Source: Pseudofrankia saprophytica
GTDB lineage: Bacteria > Actinomycetota > Actinomycetes > Frankiales > Frankiaceae
Direction of reading: 5' to 3'
DNA: 64,000 bases
NCBI RefSeq assembly: GCF_000235425.2
Contig: NZ_KI912266.1
Coordinates: forward strand, 5,714,166 to 5,778,165
The notes beneath the pieces are model-generated. The model did not search any database and was not told the DNA's origin. It was given only the letters and a program-made list of their open reading frames with translations. Within the stretch, counting starts at the first letter, position 1, and each line of letters starts with the position of its first letter. This document shows, in pieces, positions 36,058 to 45,344 of the stretch. The translations under genes and the position numbers were made by a program.

Positions 36058-37716
36058 ATGTCCGGACTGCGCACATTCAGCCTGTGGCGGTCGACCGGTG
36101 CCGGCCGCATGCCACAGTCGTTGTCGTGTGCAGTAGTGGGTTCCCTGATGGTGCTTGGGCTGGACCTCGCTTTGGCGATGCTCCTGGACCCGCGGCTGGC
36201 TGCCGCTGCCCTCACCGCCACCGCTGCGATGTTCCTGGCCGCGACGGCGGTCTCCTGCTTCTGGACCGCCCGGCGCGTCCGCGGCGCCGAGCGCCGCTGG
36301 CGGCTGCTGATCGGTCTCGCCACTGCCGGCGCGGTCGCTCCCAGCGTAGGGACGGTGCAGGCGTTGCTTGCCGGAGGCTCCGCAATGGGTCGGTTTTCCC
36401 CGGCACAGGCGGGTTTCTTCGTGCTCTATCCGCTGACACTGGTTGGGCTGCTGTCCCTGCCCACCGAACCGGTGGACGGCCGGGACGGGAGCGGCAGGAC
36501 GGTGCGGCGTGGGGAGTACCGCTGGTACACGATCACGATGCTCGACTCCGCGCTGATCGTCGGCTCGATCGCCCTGCTGGAGTGGGGGACGGTGCTCGCC
36601 AAGGTTGTCCAAGCCCGCGCGCCCAACCTCATGCAGTTCCTGTTCACTCTGGTCCAGCCGGCCACCAGCATGATCCTCGCCGCCGCCGTACTGCTGATCG
36701 CGACGTTCCGCCGGCCACGTACCCCAGCGATCCTGGCGTTGCTAGGCGCAGGCCTGCTGATCTTCACAGTCGCCAGTAACACCTTTCTTTACCTTACGGC
36801 GGAGGGTAACCGCGACGCCCCGCCGGGGGCCTATATCGGATTCCCCGCCAGCTGGATGCTCACCTTCCTGGCAACGCTGGTGCCAATACACGCCGCGACG
36901 AAGCTTGATGGCACCGCCGCGGCGGGCCCGCGGGCAATGTGGGCGCACGTCCTGCTGCCCTATGTGGCGCTCGCCGCGGCAGGCCTGCTAATTGCCGGCA
37001 AGCTGCTGTCGGGTGCGCGGCCGGACCGGTTCGAGACGTACACAATGGTCGGGCTGCTGTTGGTGGCGCTGGTCCGCCAGATGGTCACGTTGGCGGAGAA
37101 CACCCGGCTGCTCGCCGAGATCCGGGAACGCGAACAACAACTGCAGCACCTGGCTTTCCATGACCCATTGACGGGCCTGGCGAACCGGGCCCTGTTCACC
37201 CGGCGGTTACAGCGGACACTCGCACCGGGGCGAGACGACGACGCTGACACCCAGGACAAACCGCAAGTGTCGATCCTTTTCCTTGATCTTGATCACTTCA
37301 AGTACGTGAACGACGAGTTCGGACACGCTGCCGGGGACGAACTTCTGAAGATCAGCGCGGAGCGGTTGCGGGCGGGGACGCGAGCGGTGGACACCGTCGC
37401 ACGGCTCGGCGGGGACGAGTTCGCCATCATCCTCGACGGCAGCGGCCCCGACAATCCCCGCCGGGTGGGCGAGCGACTGGCGACCGCAGTCCAGGAGCCA
37501 TGCCTGCTGGCCGGGCGGCCCTACACCCCGCAGGCCAGCCTCGGTCTCGTGACGGTGGACGAAACCACCGCCCGGCCGGTCAACTCTGACATTCTTCTCC
37601 ACCAAGCCGACCTGGCGATGTACGCCGCCAAGCGCGAGCGGGCAGGCAGGCTGATGGTCTACCGGCCGGACCTGCCCGAGTCCGCCGCGGCTGGCCGTGA
37701 CTGCGGTCCGCGTTGA
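36058..37716 (+). CDS. Membrane-anchored diguanylate cyclase (GGDEF)
   Basis: A 552-residue protein. Residues 1-345 contain about nine to ten hydrophobic helices with no recognised sensor name. A short linker (LAEIREREQQLQHLAFHD) leads to a GGDEF domain with DPLTGLANRALF, LFLDLDHFKYVND and the intact active-site motif GGDEF at 451-455. An RxxD inhibitory site (Arg442-Asp445) is present, so product feedback by cyclic di-GMP is likely. No EAL domain follows. It should synthesise cyclic di-GMP in response to a membrane signal. Confidence 0.92.
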   Translation: MSGLRTFSLWRSTGAGRMPQSLSCAVVGSLMVLGLDLALAMLLDPRLAAAALTATAAMFLAATAVSCFWTARRVRGAERRWRLLIGLATAGAVAPSVGTVQALLAGGSAMGRFSPAQAGFFVLYPLTLVGLLSLPTEPVDGRDGSGRTVRRGEYRWYTITMLDSALIVGSIALLEWGTVLAKVVQARAPNLMQFLFTLVQPATSMILAAAVLLIATFRRPRTPAILALLGAGLLIFTVASNTFLYLTAEGNRDAPPGAYIGFPASWMLTFLATLVPIHAATKLDGTAAAGPRAMWAHVLLPYVALAAAGLLIAGKLLSGARPDRFETYTMVGLLLVALVRQMVTLAENTRLLAEIREREQQLQHLAFHDPLTGLANRALFTRRLQRTLAPGRDDDADTQDKPQVSILFLDLDHFKYVNDEFGHAAGDELLKISAERLRAGTRAVDTVARLGGDEFAIILDGSGPDNPRRVGERLATAVQEPCLLAGRPYTPQASLGLVTVDETTARPVNSDILLHQADLAMYAAKRERAGRLMVYRPDLPESAAAGRDCGPR

Positions 37717-37768
37717 CTACCGGCATGATCGGGCTGTTACGTGGGAGAAGGCGTGGCGTTGGGTGAGT

Positions 37769-37795
37769 CGCCGAGGGGAGTCTCACCCCTCGGCG
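37769..37795. terminator. Strong hairpin downstream of diguanylate cyclase
   Basis: CGCCGAGGGG and CCCCTCGGCG form a perfect 10-bp stem with a 7-base loop, 53 bp after the cyclase stop. It could terminate that gene. It also lies just outside the 3' end of the group II intron remnant, so it may belong to the intron's insertion locus. Confidence 0.55.
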
Positions 37796-37811
37796 CTCGT
37801 AGAGTTGGGTA

Positions 37812-38222
37812 GGCCGCCGGCGAGGTGACCGCCTCGGGCGGTTCCTTTTCCGTCGACCTCCCGCCGAACCCGCCGTGCAGCGTTAACTGCAACGGGCTCT
37901 CCAGTGGTTATGCCTTGGGTTGCGTGGTAGGTCGTCCGGCGTGGATCGCCTCGTGGCAGGGGCGGCAGGCGACGAGTGTTTTTCGCCGTCGCTTCGCCTT
38001 GAGGCGGACCCAGGCCGGTTTTTCACGTCGTCCTGGTTTGTTGAGGTCGGCGAGGTGGCGGATATGGTGTACTTCCACCTGCTCCGTCGCTCCGCACAGT
38101 TCGCACGCGCCCGCGAGGAGCCGGTGGATCAGCTCGTTGCCACAGGCCGTGGCCAAGATTGGCGCTCGGTCTTCGAGGGCAGCCGTTGGCTTCCGATGCA
38201 GCGGTATACCTCCGAAACGCTG
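37812..38222 (-). mobile_element. Group II intron 3' remnant with maturase/HNH C-terminus
   Basis: On the minus strand the coding part (38222 to 37908) reads FGGIPLHRKPTAALEDR, NELIHRLLAGACELCGAT, VEVHHIRHLADLNKPGRREK and RKTLVACRPCHEAIHAGR, the HNH endonuclease end of a group II intron-encoded protein. After its stop comes a 34-nt domain V candidate (37866-37899, starting GAGCCCGTTGC and ending GGCGGGTTC) with the AGC triad position, and a domain VI-like hairpin before the intron end near 37812. The reverse transcriptase and 5' ribozyme domains are gone, cut at the IS boundary. It cannot move by itself. Confidence 0.82.
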
Positions 38223-39468
38223 TGCATGCCGAAAATGCCATCCGCCCTGGTCAGGATGGTCGTAGCCGTCGGGACTGATCGTTGCCCTCCAACGCCAGGC
38301 CCCCGCCCGGCAGGGCCGATGAGTGCACGAGGATGCCACTTCATGCTGCTTCAGCTGACCTACCTCGGTGTCTCCAACGCGTTCGCGCTGCTGCGCCTGC
38401 TGCCCCGCGGTGACCGTGACAAGGACATCGAGATCCTCGCGCTACGGCACCAGATCGCCGTGCTGCAACGCCAGCTCGATGGCCAACGGATCCAGTTCCA
38501 GCCCGCCGACCGCGCCCTACTCGCAGCGCTCCTGCACACGTTGCCGCGGCCAACGCTGCGCGGGCTGCGCCTGCTGGTGCGTCCGGAGACCGTCCTGCGC
38601 TGGCACCGCAGTCTGATCGCCCGCCACTACGCCGCTATCTCTCGCCCCAAGCGGCGCGGCCGGCCCCGCACCCTCCGCTCGATCCGAGCCCTGGTGCTGC
38701 GCCTGGCCCGGGAGAACAGCAGCTGGGGCTACCGGCGGATCCACGGCGAACTCCTGGTCCTCGGCGTCAAGGTCGCTCCGTCCACGGTTTGGGAGATCCT
38801 GCGCGACGCGGGCATAGACCCCGCACCCGACCGGACTGCGACCACCTGGGCTGACTTCCTCCGCGCCCAAGCCCACGCCCTGCTGGCCGCTGACTTCGTC
38901 GAAACGGCGGCCCTGACCGGGACACGCCTGTACATCCTCGCGGTGATCGAACATTCCAGCCGCCGGGTCCGGATCCTCGGCGCCACCGCGCACCCCACCG
39001 CAGCATGGGTAACCCAGGCGGCTCGCAACCTCGCCATGGACCTCCACGACGCCGCCTCGACCGCCCGCTACCTCATCCGCGACCACGACGCCAAATACCC
39101 GGCGCTGTTCGACACGATCCTCGCCGACGCCGGGATCAGGATCGTCCGCAGCGGCGTTCAGGCCCCACGGATGAACGCGATCATGGAGCGGTGGGTGCGC
39201 ACCTGCCGCCGCGAACTCCTCGACCGCACCCTGATCTACAACCAGCGCCACCTACTGCACGCCCTGCGCGCATGCGAGGCGTTCTACAACCTGCATCGAC
39301 CCCATCAGGGCATCGCGAGCGCCAGACCACTCCAGCCATTGCCCGAACCGATCACCGCCCCGGACCGGCTCACCCACCTCACCATCCACCGACACGACCG
39401 CCTCGGCGGCATCCTGCACGAGTACGAACATGCAGCCTGACCTGCCCGGACATTTTTTCGGCAGGTAC
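38223..39468 (+). mobile_element. Insertion sequence, rve-type (copy 2)
   Basis: An element of about 1.25 kb. The left end reads TGCATGCCGAAAATGCCATCCG and the right end, reversed, TACCTGCCGAAAAAATGTCCGG, giving imperfect inverted repeats. Its left flank is the broken group II intron and its right flank a truncated unknown reading frame, so it sits at a junction between unrelated sequences. Confidence 0.72.
38343..39440 (+). CDS. IS transposase, integrase core (DDE)
   Basis: A 365-residue transposase with IEILALRHQIAVLQRQLDGQ near the N-terminus, WGYRRIHGELLVLGVKVAPS, and catalytic residues in LLAADFVETAA (Asp), RYLIRDHDAKYP (Asp) and NAIMERWVRTCRREL (Glu). The frame is intact from the ATG at 38343. 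It is the longest of the three relatives here and may still be active. Confidence 0.9.
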   Translation: MLLQLTYLGVSNAFALLRLLPRGDRDKDIEILALRHQIAVLQRQLDGQRIQFQPADRALLAALLHTLPRPTLRGLRLLVRPETVLRWHRSLIARHYAAISRPKRRGRPRTLRSIRALVLRLARENSSWGYRRIHGELLVLGVKVAPSTVWEILRDAGIDPAPDRTATTWADFLRAQAHALLAADFVETAALTGTRLYILAVIEHSSRRVRILGATAHPTAAWVTQAARNLAMDLHDAASTARYLIRDHDAKYPALFDTILADAGIRIVRSGVQAPRMNAIMERWVRTCRRELLDRTLIYNQRHLLHALRACEAFYNLHRPHQGIASARPLQPLPEPITAPDRLTHLTIHRHDRLGGILHEYEHAA

Positions 39469-39756
39469 AAGGTCGAAGAGTGGAAGAAGATCTACGATCC
39501 CGGCTATTACAGCGACCTGCCGACCGCCTTGCTACACATGGTCAGCGACCTGGACGAGTGGCTCCAGGCGCGCCCCTTCAAGCCGTCCATCACCGACCCG
39601 TCGAACCCGGTCGTCAACTTCGACCACCGGTGGAGCCAGGAGACGCCCGGCCGCGACCTTGAGCTGTTTGGCTTCGCCGACGCTGCAAGTATCGCTACCA
39701 GCCAGGCCAGGCCCTCCACCACAACACTGCGGCCCCACTCGACCAGGCCCAATTAG
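39469..39756 (+). pseudogene. Truncated unknown reading frame beside IS copy 2
   Basis: About 90 codons (WKKIYDPGYYSDLPTALLHM, LDEWLQARPFKPSITDPSN, NFDHRWSQETPGRDLELFG) that look like a real protein end: mixed composition, well-placed aromatics and no low complexity. The frame enters from inside the IS, so the native N-terminus has been lost. I do not recognise the family. Confidence 0.45.
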
Positions 39757-39843
39757 CGCACCGGCCGACTGGTAGATCAAGGGCGAAAGCCAGCCGCGCG
39801 CCCGCCCGGCGCGCCAACGCCAGCCCGATCCGACGAAGCGCCG

Positions 39844-40182
39844 CTAGCTGATCTTCTTCCAGCGGACGAGTGTGAAGTTGTTGTCGAGGTCGACTCCGGC
39901 GTTCTGGCCGAACCCGACGAAGTCACTCAACACGAGATCGGTCCCGTCCAGCTGCCAGCCGAACCGGTACGGGTCTGGCACCCCGCATTCGCCGGGCCTG
40001 CAGCCGTTGAGCTTGGCCACCGCGGTGAGGTCCGACGCGAGCCAGACCGCCTTCGCGTCACCGCGTACCGGCCCGGTCTCGAGGATCACGTCGCCTTCCT
40101 GGTGGCGGCTGTCGCCGCAGTCACCTCCGCTGATGTCGATCCGGGGCCCGCGGTGCCGTCCAGTGCGAACCGTCGCAGGCAC
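39844..40182 (-). CDS. Hypothetical protein, possibly a fragment
   Basis: Up to 112 codons. The segment from GDVILETGPVRGDAKAVWLA to LVRWKKIS has the look of a secreted beta-rich domain (KLNGCRPGECGVPDPYRFGW with two Cys, then VLSDFVGFGQNAGVDLDNNF). The first 30 residues are unconvincing and no ribosome site is seen, so this may be the C-terminal part of a larger protein. It lies downstream of the HupE-like gene on the same strand. No function is proposed. Confidence 0.45.
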   Translation of the reverse strand: MPATVRTGRHRGPRIDISGGDCGDSRHQEGDVILETGPVRGDAKAVWLASDLTAVAKLNGCRPGECGVPDPYRFGWQLDGTDLVLSDFVGFGQNAGVDLDNNFTLVRWKKIS

Positions 40183-40206
40183 CAGTCACCGATCGGGCGG
40201 AGCCCG

Positions 40207-41568
40207 TTACACCTCGGGCGGACCGAGGCTTTCCGCCGCACGACCTACTCGCAGGCCAGGTATGGCCCAGCTGACCGCCGCGGTGACCGCGACGGTTCCA
40301 GCGACGACGAATGGATGTGCAATGAGCGCATCAGACACGTGGTTGAGCGGGTTGCTCGCGATCAGGGTGGTGCGTTCGGCGAGCCATGCCGCGGCCAGCA
40401 CGATTCCGATGCCGGCGGTGGTGAGGCGTGCCGCCGGGTAGATGTGGGTACCGCTGAGGACCAACAGTGACGGCATGAGCAGGGCGACCACCATGAGCTG
40501 GGTCAGTTCGATGCCGAGGTTGAATCCCAGCAGCTCGACGATCAGGGATCCGTGGCCGAGGTCGAGGCCGCCGAGCAGTGCGGCGAAGGCGAGGCCGTGC
40601 ATGAGCCCGAATCCGGCTGCGATCCACGCCTCGCCACCTGGGACGAGAGGCCGGATGGCATGGACGCCGGAGACCAGGATGGACAGGGCGATCAGGCTTT
40701 CCACCACGCGCGTCGGAGCGCTGATGTAGCCGAGGGCTGCGAGGGCAAGGGTGATGGAGTGCCCGACGGCGAAGGCGGTGACGACGTGCACGACGCGCCA
40801 GCAGCTGCGGCGCAGGTTGTCGGCGCTGACCCATCGGCCGTGGTGGGCGAGGAGCGGTGCCGGCAGCAGGAGCATGATCAGGAACAGCAGGTGGTCGGCG
40901 CCTTCGGCGATGTGTCGGACGCCCAGGTGTACGGCGGCGGCGAAGCCCTGCTCGGGGGTGGCGCCGGCGGCTGGTACGCCGATGGTGTGTCGCTGCCAGT
41001 CGAGCACGCCTACGGTGGTGTAGCTGTCGGAGCCGTGCGGGCGCAGCAAGACGATGATCTGGTGTGACAGCAGATGGTGCACGATCGCGTCGTAGCTGAG
41101 CTGGAAGTCGTGCGCCGTGCCGTTGGGTGGCTGCAGGACGAGGTCGAAGACGAGGTGATCGACGCCGTCGATGTTCTCCACGCGGCCGCCGCCGGCGGTG
41201 ACGGTCCACCGAGCGCCGTTCTGGTCGGCCGCGGAGGTGTGGCTGAGCACGTAGCGGCGGAGTTCCTCGAGCTTGGCCGGACGGGCGACGGTCGCCGCGG
41301 TGAGGGGCTGGTCGAGAGCGATGGCGAGCCGGTCGATGGGCAACTCGACCTCGCCGGTCACCCGGTCCGGCGTGGCGTCGAGCAGGATCGCCGTGGTGCT
41401 GAGCGGGTGCGCGTCCGCGCGCGTCGGTGCCATGACCGTCGCCGTTGCCCACACGGCCGCGAGACACGCGAGCAGCATCCCGGCGCGGGCCGCCCAGGTG
41501 CGGAGCGGGCGGCGCCGGGAATGCTGTCGGTTGCCGCGCGCCGGTCGGGGCACAGCTACGAGATCCAC
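40207..41568 (-). CDS. HupE/UreJ-like membrane protein
   Basis: A 453-residue protein. Residues 30-53 form a signal peptide ending ADAHPLSTTA; then an extracytoplasmic domain of about 170 residues; then HLGVRHIAEGADHLLFLIML, the His-rich first helix of the HupE/UreJ_2 family, followed by about six more helices (VVHVVTAFAVGHSITLALA, AGFGLMHGLAFAALLGGL). Repeated His/Asp motifs in helices fit a metal (nickel or cobalt) permease, but that role is family inference. It begins two bases after the upstream lipoprotein stop, so the two are one operon. Confidence 0.85.
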   Translation of the reverse strand: MDLVAVPRPARGNRQHSRRRPLRTWAARAGMLLACLAAVWATATVMAPTRADAHPLSTTAILLDATPDRVTGEVELPIDRLAIALDQPLTAATVARPAKLEELRRYVLSHTSAADQNGARWTVTAGGGRVENIDGVDHLVFDLVLQPPNGTAHDFQLSYDAIVHHLLSHQIIVLLRPHGSDSYTTVGVLDWQRHTIGVPAAGATPEQGFAAAVHLGVRHIAEGADHLLFLIMLLLPAPLLAHHGRWVSADNLRRSCWRVVHVVTAFAVGHSITLALAALGYISAPTRVVESLIALSILVSGVHAIRPLVPGGEAWIAAGFGLMHGLAFAALLGGLDLGHGSLIVELLGFNLGIELTQLMVVALLMPSLLVLSGTHIYPAARLTTAGIGIVLAAAWLAERTTLIASNPLNHVSDALIAHPFVVAGTVAVTAAVSWAIPGLRVGRAAESLGPPEV

Positions 41569-41570
41569 GA

Positions 41571-42728
41571 TCAGCTCGGCTTGCTGCTGCCGTAGTCGTT
41601 GGTCTTGTCCCGGTAAACCGAGTGGAAATGGATGTTGGGTGTGCTCTGGCTACGGGTGTTGATGAACTCGATCCACACGCTGGGGCCGTCGATGCGGATG
41701 TAGCTGTTCTCCCCACTCGGGCTGGTGTTGTTGGACCAGCCGATGCGAGTCTGGCCCAACTCGGACTCGTACTTGGCCATCAGCTTCGTGGCGGCCGTGC
41801 CGCTGAGGTCGCCGACGTATGCCTGGATCGCCGCGATGACCAGCTTCTGCTGGTCGGCGGTCAGCTGTGACACCAGCAGCCCCTCGGCGGTGGGGAAGGT
41901 CCCCGAGTCCTTGCCAGGGCCCATGACCAGGTCGTCGAACGTCCCCGACGTGATCTCCGCGGCGGGCTTCTGCTGGTCATCGAGCGCCGCAAGCACGCCG
42001 AACATGGCTGACGACTCGGCCTTCAGGGGCTCGACCGTGACGCCAGCGGACTGGAACGACGTCGGCTCGGAACCGACGAACTGCGGAGTCTCGCTCACTT
42101 TGTCGCCGTTGTAGGTGAGGTTGCGGGCCAGGTGATGCCCGCCGAACTGGACCATGAACGGCTGCGTCGTCGACGGCTGCCCGTAAACGGCGATGTAATA
42201 GTCCTTGAGGCTGCCGAAACCGTCCGCGCCCTGGCCCCCGAGGCTGCTCAGATAGTCGTCGGCCTTCTGGATGTCGATGTCCTGCTGGGCGCCAGTGGGG
42301 CTCAGCGCCACCTGGAGCACGGTGGCAACGGCCTTCTGCTGGCTGGCGCTGAGGTCGGACAGGACGATGCCCTCCCGGGGCACGGCGGTCGAGGGGAAGT
42401 TTGACCAGGTCTGTCGCGCCTTGTTGTCCGAGAAGTCGTACTCGACCTTGCCCCGCTGGGTGGCGTCGAGCGTGGCGAGGAACGCGTTCACCGCCTTGAC
42501 GACCTCCGCGGTGTTCGCGCCGCCCGGGCTTGCTCCGTTGGTGTTGAGGTTGACGGCCGTGAACTGCTGCATACCTCCGCCCACGCCGCCCGCGCTCTGG
42601 CTGCTGCTCTGCTGCGTTGTAGCGCTCGCTGACGGCGACGAAGTGGTGGAACCACCTGAACTGCAGCCCCCGATGACGAGAGCCGCCGACAACAAGGCGC
42701 CGGACGTGATGGCAAGGCGTCTATGCAT
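41571..42728 (-). CDS. DUF3500 family lipoprotein
   Basis: A 385-residue secreted lipoprotein. The signal peptide ends in the lipobox LVIGGC with the lipidated Cys22, followed by a Ser/Thr/Gln-rich linker. The body carries DUF3500 hallmarks: REGIVLSDLSASQQKA, YYIAVYGQPSTTQPFMVQF, GGHHLARNLTY and HFHSVYRDKTNDYG. AGAGGAGAC precedes the ATG at 42728. The function of DUF3500 is unknown; its coupling to a HupE-like permease suggests a joint role at the cell surface. Confidence 0.88.
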   Translation of the reverse strand: MHRRLAITSGALLSAALVIGGCSSGGSTTSSPSASATTQQSSSQSAGGVGGGMQQFTAVNLNTNGASPGGANTAEVVKAVNAFLATLDATQRGKVEYDFSDNKARQTWSNFPSTAVPREGIVLSDLSASQQKAVATVLQVALSPTGAQQDIDIQKADDYLSSLGGQGADGFGSLKDYYIAVYGQPSTTQPFMVQFGGHHLARNLTYNGDKVSETPQFVGSEPTSFQSAGVTVEPLKAESSAMFGVLAALDDQQKPAAEITSGTFDDLVMGPGKDSGTFPTAEGLLVSQLTADQQKLVIAAIQAYVGDLSGTAATKLMAKYESELGQTRIGWSNNTSPSGENSYIRIDGPSVWIEFINTRSQSTPNIHFHSVYRDKTNDYGSSKPS

Positions 42729-43046
42729 GTGTCTCCTCTGATCGTGACGAGTGCCGCGCCAGCCCCACGGAGTCGGACGTCGACCGCGTCGCTGCTGTCA
42801 CGCCGGCCGTGGCCGACACGCTCGACAACATCGTCGAACCTCCGTCAGTACTCCGGTGGCCGCCGACGAATGCACACGTCATGACCGGTTCCTTCAGGCG
42901 CGGGCGGGTACCGGTCCGGGAGCGTACGGAGGACTTCTGAATCCCCGCTGACGGCTGAATGCCCGCTGAACGCGGGGATGGACAGAGGCCCCGCGGGCAC
43001 CCCGACCGGCTGCCGGGCGCCCGAAGCTCCACGCGACAATGGGCCC
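42729..43046. other. Divergent promoter region with GCTGA repeats
   Basis: This 318-bp interval separates the leftward lipoprotein operon from the rightward two-component system. Near its right end ATCCCCGC (42941-42948) and GCGGGGAT (42972-42979) form an inverted repeat that encloses three GCTGA pentamers at 42946, 42954 and 42965. This could be the binding site of the response regulator, controlling both directions. Confidence 0.4.
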
Positions 43047-43832
43047 GTGCCCGCACCCGCCAACACCGGCCGCGTCCTCGTCGTGGACGACGAGCCGTCG
43101 ATCCGGGACGCCGTCGCGACTGCGCTGCGCTACGAGGGCTTCGACGTCGGCGAGGCCGCGACGGGTCGTTCGGCGCTGCAGTCGGCCAGTGAACAGCCTC
43201 CGGACGTGGTCATCCTCGACCTGATGCTCCCTGACATCGACGGCGTTAAGGTGTGCCGGCAGTTGCGGGCGGCCGGTCAGGACTGCCACGTGCTGTTCCT
43301 GACCGCGCGCGGCAACCTCGCCAACAAGGTCACGGGCCTCGGCGCCGGCGGGGACGACTACATCACCAAGCCATTCTCTCTGGCGGAGATCGTGGCACGG
43401 ACGAACGCGGTCATGCGGCGCAGGGCGATGTCGATGGCCTCCCCACCCGTGGAACTGCTCGGCCAGGCCAGCCAGGACGGATCCACGCCCTCAGGAAGCC
43501 GGCGGCTGGTGTGCGACGACGTCGTTCTCGACCTGGACTGTCATCAGGTCTGGCGTGCGGGCGTGGCCGTCCATCTGACGGCAACCGAGTTTCGCCTCCT
43601 CGCGTTCTTCCTCAACAATGCGCAGCGCGTGCTGTCCAAACAGCAGATCCTGGACGCGGTCTGGGACGAGGACTTCCGCGGGACTCCGAACATCGTCGAG
43701 GCGTACGTCGGTCACCTACGGCGCAAGCTTGACCAGCACGGGCCATCGCTGATCAAAACCGTTCGCCTCGTCGGCTACGCCCTGCATCCACAGGACGGAA
43801 CAGCGGCGCTCGCGCGCGCGGACGCTCCATGA
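43047..43832 (+). CDS. OmpR/PhoB-family response regulator
   Basis: A 261-residue regulator: receiver domain (VLVVDDEPSIRD, phospho-acceptor Asp58 in VILDLMLPDIDG, LTARG, KPFSLAEI) and a C-terminal winged helix (VHLTATEFRLLAFFLNNAQ, RGTPNIVEAYVGHLRRKLD). The linker is longer than usual (about 35 residues, SASPPVELLGQ region). The GTG at 43047 gives a normal N-terminus; no good ribosome site is seen. ATGA overlap couples it to the histidine kinase. Confidence 0.92.
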   Translation: MPAPANTGRVLVVDDEPSIRDAVATALRYEGFDVGEAATGRSALQSASEQPPDVVILDLMLPDIDGVKVCRQLRAAGQDCHVLFLTARGNLANKVTGLGAGGDDYITKPFSLAEIVARTNAVMRRRAMSMASPPVELLGQASQDGSTPSGSRRLVCDDVVLDLDCHQVWRAGVAVHLTATEFRLLAFFLNNAQRVLSKQQILDAVWDEDFRGTPNIVEAYVGHLRRKLDQHGPSLIKTVRLVGYALHPQDGTAALARADAP

Positions 43833-45277
43833 GATCTCGCCAGCCTCGAACACTGCAGGCGCGGCTGGCGGTGGTTGTCGCCGCGGTCCTGCTCGCGGCC
43901 CTGGGACTGTCCGGCGCGACCACCTACCTGGCTTTCGCGGTGTACCTGCGCGATCGGCTCGATGCCGCGCTGCGCGACACCCCAGTCGCGTTGAACCACT
44001 ACACGAGCGATACCACCAGTCAGGACGCGACGGGCGACGGGGACGACGACGATGGGGACAACGCCCCGGGCCCGAGAGTCGCGCCTTTCGTACAGTTCAT
44101 CAGCGCTGACGGCACCGTTCTGCTTACCCAGGCAGGCCGCGATGCCGCCGGGCGGCCCTTCACGGCCAACCTGCCGTCCGTCCTGCCCACGGTCGCCCGA
44201 TCAGATGGCCCCGGCGGACCCGCGGCGTTCTTCGACACCCGGTCCCGCGAGCCGTCAGGCCCCCGGCTGCGGGTCAAGGTCTCGGCGGACAAGGACGGCC
44301 AGGTCGTCATCCTGGCTCTTCCCAGCAGCGAGAACGACCGGCTGCTGCATCGCCTGGCGGTGGTCGAGGCATGTGTCACGGCGGCCGCGCTGCTGCTGGC
44401 GTCCGGCGCCGCCTTCTGGGTGGTCCGGCGCCGCCTCACACCGCTGCGAAGGCTGGCGGACGCCGTCGAATCGCTGAGCCCGAACGACCTGGCCGTCCGC
44501 GTCCAGGTCGACACGACAACACGCGAGGTGCACGAGCTGGCGACCGCGACCAACCTGCTGCTGCAGCGCATGGACGACGCGTTCACGAAGGAGCAGGCCA
44601 CGCAGGAGGGCCTGCGGCGGTTCATCGCTGACGCCTCACACGAACTCCGGACGCCGATCGCCGCCGTGTCGGCGTACGCACAACTGTTCGATCTCGGTGC
44701 CCGGGACCGGCCGCTAGATCTCGCCCGCTCGATGTCTGGCATCCAGCGTGAGACCTCGCGGATGCGTGACCTTGCCGAGGACCTGCTGACCCTCGCCGCG
44801 GCGGAAGAATCTACTGAACAGGAGGCCCAAACCGCTGACCTCGCGGCAGTGATCAGACAAGCGGTTGATACGGCGGTTGCCGTCGATCCACGCTGGCCCG
44901 TGACGCTGACACTCGCCGCGGGCCTCGGCATGGTAGCGGCCGGACCAGCTCGGCTGCATCGCGTGCTGGATAACCTCATCGGCAACGTCCGCGCACACAC
45001 TCCCCCAGGCACGCGCGTCCAGATCAATGCCCGGCACGAGGGCGCGAACGTCATCATCGCCGTCGCCGATGACGGCCCTGGGCTCACCGCCGACGAGCAG
45101 GCCCACATGTTCGACAGGTTCTGGCGCAAGGATCCGTCCCGATCCCGGCAGGTCGGCGGTAGCGGCCTCGGGCTGTCCATCGTGGCCACCATCGTCAAAA
45201 GCTGGAACGGACACGTGACCGCCTCGCAGACCCCAGGCGGCGGCCTAACCGTAACCTTCACGCTCCCCGCCACCTGA
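43829..45277 (+). CDS. Sensor histidine kinase
   Basis: A 482-residue kinase. Two membrane helices (about 11-35 and 176-199) flank an extracytoplasmic domain with an acidic stretch (GDGDDDDGDN near 70-78). A HAMP domain follows, then the H-box with His271 in IADASHELRTPIAAV, the N-box LHRVLDNLIGNVRAH and the G-boxes ADDGPGL and GGSGLGLSIV. It should phosphorylate the coupled response regulator. The acidic loop might bind a cation, an idea that fits the neighbouring HupE-like permease but is speculative. Confidence 0.92.
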   Translation: MRSRQPRTLQARLAVVVAAVLLAALGLSGATTYLAFAVYLRDRLDAALRDTPVALNHYTSDTTSQDATGDGDDDDGDNAPGPRVAPFVQFISADGTVLLTQAGRDAAGRPFTANLPSVLPTVARSDGPGGPAAFFDTRSREPSGPRLRVKVSADKDGQVVILALPSSENDRLLHRLAVVEACVTAAALLLASGAAFWVVRRRLTPLRRLADAVESLSPNDLAVRVQVDTTTREVHELATATNLLLQRMDDAFTKEQATQEGLRRFIADASHELRTPIAAVSAYAQLFDLGARDRPLDLARSMSGIQRETSRMRDLAEDLLTLAAAEESTEQEAQTADLAAVIRQAVDTAVAVDPRWPVTLTLAAGLGMVAAGPARLHRVLDNLIGNVRAHTPPGTRVQINARHEGANVIIAVADDGPGLTADEQAHMFDRFWRKDPSRSRQVGGSGLGLSIVATIVKSWNGHVTASQTPGGGLTVTFTLPAT

Positions 45278-45344
45278 CTAAAAGCTTCCCCCGCCGTCCA
45301 CACGAGACCTGGTCGTCCAGCGGGATCTTCGGGTGCCGATGCCT

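Noticed and set aside
39469-39756. Possible reverse-transcriptase part of the group II intron beyond IS copy 2
   Set aside because: The minus strand has no RT motifs (such as YADD); the plus-strand frame is a different, unknown protein.
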